From Chelydra serpentina (taxonomy: Eukaryota > Chordata > Testudines > Chelydridae): a stretch of DNA of 64,000 nt. Shown piece by piece: positions 11,830-22,714 of this stretch; position 1 is the first letter of the stretch, and each line of letters starts with the position of its first letter. The notes under the pieces are model-generated. The model was not told the DNA's origin. It ran no database searches and was given only the letters and a program-made list of their open reading frames with translations. Location of the stretch: NCBI GenBank assembly GCA_037349315.1, contig JBAIAC010000033.1, positions 16,262,001 through 16,326,000 on the forward strand, given 5' to 3'. Made by a program: the position numbers and the translations under genes.

Positions 11830-11998
11830 ACAGTCTGTTGTATCTGCCTGTTATCTCTTGTTTTATATTTAGATTGCAAGGTCTTTGGGGCATTCTTTTG
11901 TTCTGTGTTTGTACAGCACCTAGCACCATGGGGTCCTGGTCCATGACTGGGGCTCCTATGTGCTACGATAATACAGATAAGTAATACCAATAATAAAA
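11830..11998 (+). mobile_element. 3' tail of an L3/CR1-type LINE (or derived SINE)
   Basis: The order ttagattgcaaggtctttgg, tgtttgtacagcacctagca, ccatggggtcctggtccatg, ctacgataatacagataa and a terminal ataataaaa is the amniote L3-like tail as I remember it. Related tails lie at 39695-39795 (plus) and 43650-43790 (minus). Confidence 0.6.
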
Positions 11999-12450
11999 TG
12001 AAAGTCCACCATTTTGAAATCTCCCTTTCTGCCTCTTTAGTTCAGCATTATTCCTGCATTCAGCAGCTGTTACATTTTGGCCTTTAGTTATTTGAAAATC
12101 TCTTACTTGCTTTTTTAAATGAGCCATCCTGAAGCTTTCATGGAGTGTTTACCATACACGCTCTCATGAGTGAAACGTTGTAGGTAGCTGTTCTCCTCCT
12201 TGAAAGCTTTCAACATATGTAGTAAAGTATGATGGCTGCTAGAATTAATTAGAGAAAACAGATGTCAAACATTTGCCAAGAGTTATTTAAAGAACAGCTA
12301 TTATGTATGGATAGTTGATGTTAGGGTTTGAAATGTGGCCAGCAGCTAAACAATAGCTGAACATTTTTCTACTTTATAAAATACTGTACATACCCAAAAT
12401 ATATAGACAGGAAATCTTATCACCCGTGAAAACATCACTGTATGCAATCG

Positions 12451-12522
12451 ACCAGATTCTGCCCTGATTTACACCCCTGTGAGCCCACTGATGTTAATGT
12501 GGGTCAGAGGAGAATTTGACCC
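12451..12522. repeat. Copy of the short palindromic dispersed motif
   Basis: accagattctgccctgattt on the left mirrors gtcagaggagaatttgaccc on the right, around a gcccactgatgttaatgtgg centre. It is one of the clearer copies and sits in otherwise plain spacer. Confidence 0.6.
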
Positions 12523-12687
12523 CTTGCATGGATCACCCTCTATGGTACTATTGTACGAGATGGGAGAGGCAGTAAATCTATTTCTCCTATACAAGCATCA
12601 AGGCAGGATCCCTTCAAAGAGTGAAGAAGCATGCTAGGAAGCTGACCTGGCCTCACCCCATGCATCACATCTGAGGAGTATGCCTTA

Positions 12688-12907
12688 GGCCAGGTCTACA
12701 CTACAGCCTTATATCAGTATAACTACAGTCACTCCAGGGTGTGAAAATACACACCCCTGAGCGATGTAGTTACACCGACCTAACCCCCAGTGTAGACAGC
12801 GCTATATTGGTGGAAGAGCTTCTCACGTCAACATAGCTACCACCTCTCATTGAGGTGGATTAACTATGCCGATGGGAGAAGCTTGCCTGTCGGTGTAAGA
12901 ACGGTGC
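12688..12907 (+). mobile_element. Harbinger-like MITE, left part
   Basis: It starts ggccaggtctacactac directly after TTA (12685-12687). The internal fold cagggtgtgaaaatacacac-ccctgagcgatgtagttaca is typical of a very common turtle MITE. It is alignable with 22453-22714 (shared gacagcgctat.ttggtgg) but its right terminus is missing after cggtgtaagaacggtgc. Confidence 0.75.
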
Positions 12908-12915
12908 AAAAAATA

Positions 12916-12955
12916 TTTCACAGGCATTAGCTTGCTGGTGTTAATGCCTGTGAAA
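12916..12955. repeat. Perfect hairpin next to a truncated MITE
   Basis: tttcacaggcatta (12916-12929) pairs perfectly with taatgcctgtgaaa (12942-12955) across a 12-base loop. It lies just beyond the point where the MITE at 12688 stops matching its family. Confidence 0.7.
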
Positions 12956-14903
12956 AGAAACCATAAATCTGCTTTGAGTGTGTAAGGATTTCAAGTGTGT
13001 GCAAGTTTAGAACTTGCTTTCCACTAGCACATGTGCTAGTAAAACTCAAGCACAAAAATGTGAATGGGAAGTAAAAATAAAAGGACTAGGAACACAGCCA
13101 AAACAAGTTCCTCTAAAAATGTGAACGAATGTTTGCAGGAAACTTTTTGCAGCGTTCACTCAACTCTAACATCAGCACTATCCATACTCCCTTCCTAGTG
13201 TGCAAGTAGGACAGCATAGAGGCTCAGTGAGTCACATTAGATAACACTACTCTTGCAGGTGGACCTTCCCACTGTAAAATATGAAGATAGCAGCAGGTGT
13301 CCATGGCAATTGCTGCCCATTTTTGGCTAGCGCAAGTAGCCTATATTGAGAGCCTTACTGGGTTGTTTCCATTAGGAGGAGAAACTGATGATAGAGTCAG
13401 ACATTTCTTTGGTGCAATCCTGTTTCTTTACAAAGAACGTAGACAAAGCCCTGTTTCCCTGAATGCAGTAGAAAAAAACAATAGCAGGAAGGTTTTTCAC
13501 TTACAATTTCTGAGTCTGCCTTTCCTATGAGTCCTGTGCCCCAAAGAACTCTGTTTCTGCTCCCTCAAGGCCGTTCTCTCTGTTTGCTTGATTTTTCTTG
13601 GCTTTCTATTCTCACGCACAGATACACACATCCGCAACCAATCAATCCCCCAGTTTCTGTGTTTTCAGTTAGTCCCCAGAAAAACCCCTTTGCCAGCATG
13701 GCTTAGCTTCTGCTCAGGCCTTGCCATGCTGCCTAGGGCTTGGGCAGTTACTTCTGTTGTTTTAGCTTCCACTACACAAAGTGGCTTTTAATTGCTTCTT
13801 CCCTTTATCCTGAATGAAGGGTTCTTAGTAAACCTATCCGCTTTAATAAGGTGTATGATTGATGGCAGCCATTAACACCTTACAACATAGCACAGTCTTC
13901 CCCAGCGTTTAACAAACCAAAATCTGACCGCCTGTCCCAGTGTAACTTTTTCAAGGTCAGAAAACTATGTGCTGCACCTGAGGAGAGTTGTGCAAAAGAG
14001 AAGAGATGGCTATAGAAATGCTAATGGGGCTCAGCCCCTCCTGGTTTAAGGTCTTTATTTTTTCAGCAGGTGTCCCACACTCCTCTACTGCCCCAGTGCC
14101 AGCAGAAGAGATTCTGTTTCCTTGCTCACCAATCATTTCTAACATCCAGTTGACAACTTTGTCTATGTGGCTCTGCCTGTAGTGTTCTAGGGTTACCTCG
14201 CCCCATGGGAGAAAGGCAGGAGAGATGTCTTTGAAGCTGATATCAAACACATAATGAGCTCTTATTCTTTAATGTACTGCATAGAAGAGTCCTTCTTTCA
14301 ACAGAACACTCCTGAGCAAGCATCAAATACAGAGTGTACACACCTGTCCCTCTGCTTGACATTCCAAAGTTGTTATTAGGTTTGTATCACTTCTGACAGA
14401 CTCCTCTGCCACACCAGTGAAGGGCATAAATGCTTCTCAACCCCATCCCACAGTAACTTTTCACAAAAGCTGGCACAGAAGAACTTTATACAAGTACCAT
14501 GTGTGTTAGGTGGCCTGAATCACACAAAACAGAAAAGGGAAAACACAATAAAAAAAAGACTACACACACACATACAATCCCAAAGGCCCTCAGTAATGAT
14601 TTACCCAACAGCTTTTATTGTATGAGCAGTATTGCACAACAGCACTCAATCAATCCATCATAGGAATATGATAGGTACAAAAAATACAAAACAACCATGT
14701 ACACAAAGAATAACCATGTGGTTGTCAGAGACTCACCTGGAATAAACCTCTATTTTATCTATTTATCTAACCTCTATTTATCTATCTATTTTATCTGGAA
14801 TAAACCTCTATAAACCACCGGCTAGGCACAGATCCATACCTTTAGTGCACCATGAAAAAATATACAATGTTATAAACCTTTTCAGCAGTTTCGTTAGAGA
14901 TGG
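12956..14903. other. Spacer with a small local duplication
   Basis: At 14740-14810 the phrase ggaataaacctctat occurs twice around a (tatc/tatt)-rich stretch, a short local duplication. No genes or larger repeats recognised. Confidence 0.45.
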
Positions 14904-14953
14904 TCACTTTTCACAGCAGACTTACTAGCTAGCTGGAAGGCAGTGAAAAGTGA
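14904..14953. repeat. Perfect 11-bp inverted repeat
   Basis: tcacttttcac (14904-14914) and gtgaaaagtga (14943-14953) are exact reverse complements. The stretch cttttcacagcaga occurs at 14907 and again at about 14977 as a direct repeat. This is probably the far end of the hAT that finishes at 15369. Confidence 0.6.
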
Positions 14954-15369
14954 TATTAACAAACATACAAATATTGCTTTTCACAGCAGATTTACGCAGC
15001 CCCAGCAAGCTTTGGATGGAGAGATGGGTAGGGAGGCAGTGGGGCTCTGGGGTGATGTGGGGGGTGAGCCTAGGGCTGGAGTCCGAAGCCCCCCAGCTGG
15101 GAGATGGAGCCTGAAGCCCTCAGGACGGAGCCCGGGCCCCACCACCCTTGGGAAGGTGGGGAACTCACACCAGCTGCCTGCTCCTCTGGCATTTGTGGCT
15201 GCAGAGGAAGGCAAGGCCCAACCCCTACTGGCAGTCCCGGGGGAAGGTCCACTGCTTACCCCCCCCACACACACACACACACACAACATCACTGCCCAGG
15301 AGGCTGTGGCCACAAGAAAAGCCTCTGGTGGCCGCATGTGGCCAGGGTGGACGCATTTGAGAAACACTG
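14943..15369. mobile_element. GC-rich non-autonomous hAT, right end defined
   Basis: The right end gcgtccaccc-like/tttgagaaacactg (15356-15369) is a CAGTG-TTTCTCAA terminus, typical of hAT. The interior is GC-rich with a (C)n(CA)n run at 15259-15285. Overlapping frames on both strands reach 159 codons but reflect composition only. The left boundary is uncertain (14904-14990). Its right end directly abuts a MITE fragment at 15370. Confidence 0.6.
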
Positions 15370-15475
15370 ACCTACACCGATGGGAGAAGCCCTCCGGCCG
15401 GCATAGGGAACATCTTCACTGAAGTGCTACAGCAGTGCAGTTACATCGGTGCAGCTGCATCACTGCAGCCTTTAA
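15370..15475 (+). mobile_element. Harbinger-like MITE, right part
   Basis: acctacaccgatgggagaag, cttcactgaagtgctacagc and gtgcagttacatcggtgcag follow the right half of the family seen at 12688 and 22453. The terminal cctggcc-type end is missing; the copy fades out at cctttaag. It is independent of the 12688 fragment, because both contain the ccgatgggagaagc segment. Confidence 0.65.
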
Positions 15476-16466
15476 GCCCGTTGCAAATAATTGTAAAAAT
15501 ATAAATATTGTTATACAGAAAGATACTTTTGATACTACAGAGCCTGGTACGGGGTTTCTGTTATTTCTGTTGTTATTTCCATGACTTACACTATTAATGT
15601 AATGACTAAACCATTTCTTTCCCCCAAAACTTAGCCTGGAAAATTATACATAGGGTCAGAATTACATGTCTGAACACACCATTTATTATCAGGAACAAGA
15701 GGTTCTGTCAGGGCAACATCACCAATGTTAGCCATTCATCTAATAGGATGAAATAGGTTGCAAGGAAAGTAACTGAAGAGGAAGGAGAGGGACTGTATGT
15801 GACAGAGTAAGAGTGATAGGAGAAAGATCAGCAAAACTAAAAGCAAGGGAAGATATATCACTGGCAACAAAACCAAATCAAGCTAATATCCTCTCAAAGC
15901 TTTATAGATAAAATGAAGCAATTCAGTAAATGAGCTGAAATCCTTTGACAAGAGAACTATATATCAGATCACTTTGTTCATAAAGACTTCTGATTGTCAT
16001 TCTTTGATATCAGTGTGTTAGTGTTTATGGACAACATAAATGTGTTTGAAAAGCCATAACATTACCATTCTGCAGATGTAGCAGTTACTTTGTTTTAAAT
16101 TGTCTTGACCCAGGAAATTGCAGCTTCTGGTTTTCAGTGTTTTCTGGTATTTTTGCACTGAATATTTCAGCTGGGATGAGTGAGGTGCAAAAGTACAACT
16201 TGGGTGATTTAAGAAAGTAAGGGCTCCATTGTGAGGTCCTTATTCATGAAAAATAGTTCCACTGATGTCAACTGAGCAGTCGCTACAGGATTGGGCCCAC
16301 TGTGGTTCAGCCCAGTTAAGAATCTTGGCACTTCCTGTATCCTACTACTTTGCATTAGATCTCATAAATAACATGGCTTCTTCCCTTTTGCTGTACGCGA
16401 AGTCACCAGATAAATGGTTCTGCATATGTAGTACACATTCATTCCTGGAAAACGAAAATAAGAAAG
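15476..16466. other. Spacer, with one palindromic-motif copy
   Basis: The motif copy at 16221-16298 is listed separately. The rest is AT-rich with no recognised feature. Confidence 0.45.
16221..16298. repeat. Copy of the short palindromic dispersed motif
   Basis: It starts gggctccattgtgaggtcct and ends aggattgggccc, with ttccactgatgtcaactgag in the middle. This is the variant of the motif with ggtccttactcatg-like arms. Confidence 0.5.
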
Positions 16467-16735
16467 AAAAACTTGTAGCACCTTAGAGACGAACAAATTT
16501 ATTTCAGCATAAGCTTTCATGGGTTAGTACCCACTTCATCGGATGCATGGAATGAAACATACAGTAGACAGATATTTATACAGTCAGAGAAACATGATAA
16601 GGTGGAGGTGCATAGACCAACCTTAAGAGGCTAATTAGTTGAGAGGAACCATAACAGCAGGGGAAGAAAAACCTTTGAAGTGATAAACAAGATGGTCACA
16701 CAGGTGTGAATGAGGATCGTTAACTTAAGGGAAAT
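16467..16735 (-). mobile_element. High-copy reptile dispersed repeat, class unresolved
   Basis: aaacttgtagcaccttagag, aacaaatttatttcagcata and agctttcatgggttagtacc then cacttcatcggatgcat match (as reverse complement) a repeat I remember from turtle and lizard genomes. Whether it is a SINE, a Penelope-like tail or another retroelement I cannot say. The segment at 26608-26740 and its relative at 35620-35705 look like a sister family. Confidence 0.55.
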
Positions 16736-19700
16736 AGATTCAATTAACGTAATGGCCGAGCCATCCTGAAGGAGAAGCTGCATAGTAGGAAGGCAGTGCA
16801 GTGCCCAATTGGCAGCTGGAGATATTTTACCTGGACAGCACAGGAACAGTGAAGATGCTACCAAGCCACAGAGAAGAAAGCATACTCCCTGGCAGCCCAG
16901 CCACACAGTTAAAAGGGGTGGTGTGCTATCCTAGTGCAGCTCCCCGGCTACTGTTCAACCTGCAGGGAGAGTGGACCAGTGATTCCTCATGGATACACAT
17001 TTGAGCCATTGTGCTTGGCTGGGAATTCTAGCAGCACCCTCCCCTGGTGTTCCCTACCCATTATGCACTATGGCAGCTCAGCCACAGGTAGAGACCCTGA
17101 TGCATCATGATAGCAGTAGTCCATCAAGCAAGGCCCACAGGGGAGATGGAGGAAAGAGGGACCCTGAACTACAACTCCAATGAGGTATCATGGGGGCTCA
17201 GGTGATTGCAAATTAATAAGGACCCAAATTAAATGTTTTGTGTTGATTCAATAATGTAAAAATGTTTGTTTTAGATTTAAAAAAATGTTTTCAATGTTTG
17301 TGAGTCAAAAATTTTTGGAACTTTACAGTCCATTAAAAATTTTGATATTTGACTTTTCATCCTGGCTGAGGACAAAAATAAGTGTTGAAACATTGGAATT
17401 TCTTGCAGGCTGGAAATTCCATTTTTCAATCAACTCTTGTAAGGCGCATTGAGGTCATTGTGCCGGCATGCAGCCCAAGGGGAGCTCTGGGAGAGATTGT
17501 GCCTCATGGAGGCAATAATAGTAAAAGTATAAAGAGAAGCTGTGTGTTAAGGCTCATTTATATGATCTGCTGTGTTAGGAATCTCAGCTCAGAAGAGGGC
17601 CTGTCATAGGATGGGGTGTGACCAATAAATCATGGCCAGTTGTATTTACTCAGTATGTCAATTCATTCTTCTCTATTCCAGAGTTAGTGTTAGTGTAGTT
17701 TTTGTTGTACCTCTCCACATTCCTAGGGCTGAGTTGAGATTTGTTATATGTAGCTCATCGTAACTCCAAGAAACTCAAATTCCAGCTGTTTCCATCAAAA
17801 AAAGGAAATCGAATGAGGTAGTCAACGGAAAATTCCACACACGGAGTACTATTTGCTGCCAGCTGAGGCTTAACTAAGGAAATTCATGCTCAGGTGAATT
17901 GTCCAAGGTAAACAAACTGCTTCCCCAGTAAGAAGTTTGCAGGACCTGTCAATCATGTCTATTGAATAGTTTGAAACACCACAGCCATTATTTTACATCT
18001 CCAGATCATGAGTTTTTGACTGGCAGATGTCAAGTCCAGCTAGGCTCAGTAGAAGTGAAGGTTTTTAGTGGATACCCAGAAATTAAAATTTGCTATAAAA
18101 ACAGAGAGAGAGAAACTCCACCCTGTTTCAGTGCAGTAGTAAAAGCCTGGTAGAAAGTTCATTGAAGTCAATGAGACTATGTCCACTGATCTCAGTGTGC
18201 TTTTGATCCAGGTATAATCCCCCAAAAGTCTGGATGCTAATTCCATTCCTTTTGAGTTCTTGCCTCACCTTTCCTCCTTCTATCTCTGCCCTCTCCACAA
18301 TATTTATTTTTCCCTCCTTCCAAACCAGCCAGATACAGAGACCATCCCGGTTTCCTGGCTCCTTCTTAACAGCCCTCTGACCCATCCAGCTCCCTCACTT
18401 GAGCCTACTGCAGGCACCCTACTTTTGCTAGTAAGCAATTGTTCTTACATGCAGCACACTTGCTGGTGTCCTCTAGCTACAATACCGTGGCTTGGGCCTA
18501 CCTTTCCCAAGCCCTGGACCAGCATTAACTATTTATTAATCCTCTCAATATCCCTGTAAGAAAGGTGAGATTGGCCCAATCCCATACCCAAGATCCAAAC
18601 ACTCCCCAACTAGCCATAAGAGCTGGTTTTGAGGTTTACACTTAAATGAATTTTTTTTTTCACTTTGCTCCCTACAATGGGTTTGTTCTAGATATTAGAT
18701 AGTTACCACAGAGAAAACATCACCACCACTCTCTCCACATACAAGGCCTGATATTTTAGAGGAGTTGAGTGCTCATAACTCCAACTGAAGTCAATGGTAG
18801 TGGCAGGCATTCAGCACTTTGAAAATCTGGTCCATGAGGCTTTTTGGGGTCATAATATTAGGAGAGGAAATTACATGTAAGAACTCTATATAGCAATTTA
18901 TTCACTGCAAAAAATGCTACAATCAACCAAACAAATGTTAAAGTTTAGCCATTAAAGGACCTAGAATAGTCATTAAAAATTGCTTAGGAGAGAGCAGCTG
19001 TGGAAATAGGGAAAGTGTGATTTTGCTGAGAGTTCTGCTTCTTTTCTGGTTTACTCAGAGGCATGGATATTTAAGCACAGAGAGGGCCATTTTTCACATA
19101 AACTTAGGGATCTCAAGAGGGATTTATACATCACCTTATTCTCAGATGGATACAAGAGCATAAATTTCTTCAAATCAAAAGTGAGCCAAAGGAATAGCAC
19201 AGCAAGGAAAATAATAACAGTCCTAGCAGCCAACTGCAGTTTAGCCATATAAAGAGGCCAGGTGATAATCCCAAAGCCCTCCTGCACTTGACTAAATACT
19301 CTGCTGAGCCACCAGATGCTGGAATTGTCATCACCAAGCTGCAGACTTTCTCCTAGGGAGAGACTGAGGAGAAATCCTGGAAAAACTTTCTCACGACCCT
19401 TTCATTTTATTCCTTTAGAAATATTCATTTCTTTGTGTTTATGTTTCAAAGTTGCATTTAAAGTAAAAGATTAAAAATGATTTTATAAGAATTTATGTGA
19501 AACGGTTAAACATATCATGGCAGGCTAGCAAAGAACAAACAAAATGCTTTATTACAAATACATTCCTCTAGATGTCTTGTGGAAGTATTTTCCTAGTACA
19601 AATTAGAAAGACAGAGGTATGCATTCCACTGAGGCAATATGATATAGAAGTAAATTGGCACACATGATTTGCAAAGATCATAGATTAAGCAGTTGTGATA

Positions 19701-19874
19701 AAACTGTAGGCAAGCATGAGAGTATATTTTGCTTGTAATGCTCTTTGGCTGTTATTCAAGCATATTTTTCCATTGAGGTTTACACACTTTTAGGGTAGGA
19801 TGGGAATGAGGATCAGATATAATCTACAACAGTCTTAAGCAAATGTATTTTGCCTACTGTAGCAATATTGACAT
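16736..19874. other. Spacer, nothing recognised apart from motif copies
   Basis: The stretch 16780-17200 is GC-richer than average and ends with aactacaactccaatgagg, close to a ZNF143-type promoter motif but with one altered base in its core. Motif copies at 18151-18213 and 18745-18833 are the only repeats seen. Confidence 0.4.
18745..18833. repeat. Copy of the short palindromic dispersed motif
   Basis: ggcctgatattttagaggag mirrors cagcactttgaaaatctggt around ctgaagtcaatgg. It is the variant with a gagtgctca / cagcacttt arm. A second nearby copy (ttcattgaagtcaatgagac) is at 18158-18177. Confidence 0.6.
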
Positions 19875-20424
19875 TAGGGCTGTAAATTAATCACAGTTAA
19901 CTCACGTGATTAACTCAAAAAAATTAATCATGATTAAAAAAATTAATCGCACTCATAACAAAAGAATACCAATTGAAATTCATTAAATTTTTTGGCTGTT
20001 TTTCTACATTTTCAATATTGATTTCAATTACAACACGTAATACAAAGTGCACAGTGCTCACTTTATATTATTATTTTTATTACAAATATTTGCACTGTAA
20101 AATTGTAAACAAAAGAAATAGCATTTTTAAATTCACCTCATACAAGTACTGTAGTGTAATCTCTTTATTTATTTTTTTTGGTTACATAACTGCACTCAAA
20201 AACAAAACAGTGCAAAAGTCCTACAAGTCCACTCAGTCCCACTTTGCTAAACATTTGTATGCCCTTCATTCTTCGGCCACCATTCCAGAGGACATGCTTC
20301 CATGCTGATGATGCTTATTAAAAAAATAATGCATCAATTACATTTGTGACCGTACTCCTTGTGGGGGAGAATTGTATGTCTCCTACTCTGTTTTACCCAC
20401 ATTCTGCATATATTTCATGTTATA

Positions 20425-20970
20425 GTAGTCTCGGATGATGACCCAGCACATGTTCGTTCTAAGAACACTTTCACAGCAGATTTGACAAAATGCAAAGAAA
20501 ATATCGATGTGAGATTTCTAAAAATAGCTACAGCACTCGACCCAAGATTTAAGAATCTGAAGTGCCATCCAAAATCTGAGAGGGACAAGGTGTGGAGCAT
20601 GCTTTTAGACGTCTTAAAAAAGCAACACTCAGATGCGGAAACTACAGAACCCGAACCACCAAAAAAGAAAATCAACCTTCTGCTGGTGGCATCTGACTCA
20701 GATGATGAAAATGAACATGCATCGGTCCGCACTCCTTTGGATTGTTATCAAGCAGAACCCGTCAGCAGCATGGAAGCATGTCCTCTGGAATGGTGGTTGA
20801 AGCATGAAGGGACATATGAATCTTTAGCGCATCTGGCACGTAAATATCTCGCAACGCCAGCTACAACAGTACCATGCGAACGTCCATTCTCACTTTCAGG
20901 TGACATTGTAAACAAGAAGCAGGCAGCATTATCGCCTGCAAATTGTAACCATCCTTGTTTTTCTGAGTGA
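20425..20970 (+). pseudogene. hAT transposase, C-terminal fragment with dimerisation domain
   Basis: The frame 20359-20970 starts at TTG, not ATG, and only the part from about residue 25 (SDDDPAHV) looks like transposase. It continues with LKIATALDPRFKNLKC, an acidic low-complexity linker (residues about 90-130) and the hAT C-terminal dimerisation domain: WW at 145-146, then HLARKYLATPATTVPCERPFS ending at residue 178. The final stretch SPANC diverges and stops at TGA 20968-20970, consistent with a one-base insertion that shifts the frame near 20942. The zinc-finger and catalytic N-terminal half is absent. In an intact element this enzyme would cut and paste DNA in the nucleus; here it is inactive. 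Confidence 0.85.
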
Positions 20971-21108
20971 TTGGCTGACCAAGAAGTAGGACTGAGTGGA
21001 CTTGTAGGCTCTAAAGTTTTACATTGTTTTATTTTTGAGTGCAGTTTTTTTTGTACATAATTCTACATTTGTAAGTTCAACTTTCATGATAAAGAGATTG
21101 CACTACAG

Positions 21109-21846
21109 CAGTGGTTCCCAAACTTTAACAACTTGTGAACCCCTTTCACTAAAATATTAAGTCTCGTGAACCCCCTCCTAAAAATGAATATTTCCAGGGA
21201 TTTTCACCTTTACCTGAGTATAAATTATAAAAGCAGTGACCTTGGAAATATAAAATTTGTTTTTATGACATGCTTATTACACACTATTTATTATTAATTA
21301 TTATTTACCATTCCAGTGTTTTTATTACATTATGAAAACAGCAACACTCTTCCAAGATCTCACTTTCATAGCTTTGAAAAAGCCTGTTATAAGACAAGGC
21401 TCCTATGTTTCATCAAGGAGTATCAGATGTGAAATCAGCATGAAGGTATTTACGAAGCCAACTCAGAGTTCCTCATACACAAGCATTCAGGTCTTGAGCA
21501 GTCCAGGCAAACAACGCACGTTACAACAAAGCTTAAATTTGTTTTTCATAATAATTTTTTAAAAAATACTAGCTGCCTATTTAATTTTAAAAACAGCAAA
21601 AAATATCCACCTCCCTTTCCATTTCTTATAAGGAGTCTTGAAGTTTAAATCTCCACAGTGTGATAGATATGCTTGTTTTGATCTGCTTAGCTCTTGGAAG
21701 TCCAGGGGCACAGGGCTTCTGGCCCCATGCTGCCCGGAGTCCCTAGGGAGAGCTCTGTCCGCCATTAGGGAATTTTTTTCTCGAGAACCCCCTGTAACAT
21801 TTTGCAAACCCCCAGGGGTTCACAAAACCCAGTTTGGGAACCACTG
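21109..21846. mobile_element. Nested non-autonomous hAT, 738 bp
   Basis: The ends cagtggttcccaaact and agtttgggaaccactg are perfect 16-bp inverted repeats. The octamer cactacag flanks both sides exactly (21101-21108 and 21847-21854). Removing the element and one octamer restores the right arm of the surrounding hAT, whose left arm has the matching agtactgtagtgtaatctct uninterrupted. It carries no transposase; the frame at 21638-21865 is a shadow. Confidence 0.92.
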
Positions 21847-22115
21847 CACTACAGTACTGGTATGAGGTAAAATGAAAAATAAAATGTGTTTGTTTTTTTA
21901 GTGTAAATATTTGTAATCAAAAATAAATATAAAGTGAGCACTGTACACTTTGTATTCTGTGTTGTCATTGAAATTAATATATTTGAAAATGTAGTAAACA
22001 TTCAAAAATATTTAAAATAAATGGTATTCTATTGTTTAACAGCACAATTAATTTTTTTAATCGCACAATTAATCACGATTAATTTTTTTCATTGCTTGAC
22101 ATCCCTAATTCAGAT

Positions 22116-22452
22116 AGTCTTTTTCTTCCCAGTGGAAGCATAAGGTTATGAGAGATGATACAGATGGCCCATGAATTCTTGGCTTACTTTGTTCATTTAT
22201 GCAGCTTAAGTATTATAGAGGTTTTGAAATTTCTTTCTTTTTGCATGAGAGTAAATTTGATACTGACAACAGGTATCAGATCTTGGGGAACCGAATGTGG
22301 TCCAAATGGGAATCCAGAACCAAATCCTGCAGTCATTACTCGTTCAAAACTCGCTTTGCAGTAGGCTGAGTAGGATGTTTCTCCCATAGGTGAGGTACAA
22401 TGTGGCCACTGACAGAGAGAGTTTCTCAGCACTATCCAACCATTGTTACTAA
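22116..22452. other. Short spacer, nothing recognised
   Basis: Plain AT-rich sequence between the hAT and the next MITE. Confidence 0.5.
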
Positions 22453-22714
22453 GATCATGTCTACAGTACCACTGAAAAAACACACCTCTGAGCGACATAA
22501 ATTTCGCCAGCCTAAGTGGTAGCATGCACAGCGCTATGTTGGTGGGAGAGCTGCTTCGGTCAATATAACTACAGCCGCTTGTTGAGGTAGTTTTATCATG
22601 TCGACAGGAGAGCTCTCTCCCTTCAGCATAGAGTGGCTACACAAGTGATCTTACAGCGGCACAACTGCATTGGTACAGCTGTGCCACTATAAGTTGGCTA
22701 GCGTGGACGTGGCC
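22453..22714 (+). mobile_element. Harbinger-like MITE, full length
   Basis: It lies between TAA (22450-22452) and TAA (22715-22717), the 3-bp duplication expected for PIF/Harbinger. The ends gatcatgtctacagta and tagcgtggacgtggcc are degenerate inverted repeats. Internal blocks cacagcgctatgttggtggg and the cagcggcacaactg..cagctgtgccactat stem are shared with the copies at 12688 and 15370. It is 262 bp with no coding potential. Confidence 0.85.

Larger units (their letters stand above)
19875..22107 (+). mobile_element. Foldback hAT transposon with transposase remnant
   Basis: The left end tagggctgtaaattaatca and the right end (read inwards tagggatgtcaagcaatga) are related, and the flanks attgacat (19867-19874) and attcagat (22108-22115) match at 6 of 8 bases, fitting an old hAT duplication. 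About 430 bases of the left arm (19875-20310) are a reverse complement of the right arm, including part of the transposase 3' coding region: accattccagaggacatgct (20271-20290) mirrors agcatgtcctctggaatggt (20774-20793). So the 5' half has been replaced by an inverted copy of the 3' half. The right arm is split by the hAT at 21109-21846. Confidence 0.85.

Noticed and set aside
14943..15422. 159-codon and 128-codon opposing frames
   Set aside because: They are caused by the GC-rich body of a non-autonomous hAT and run through its (C)n(CA)n tract.
12688..15475. One MITE split by a 2.4-kb insertion
   Set aside because: Both fragments contain the ccgatgggagaagc segment, so they come from two copies rather than from one interrupted copy.
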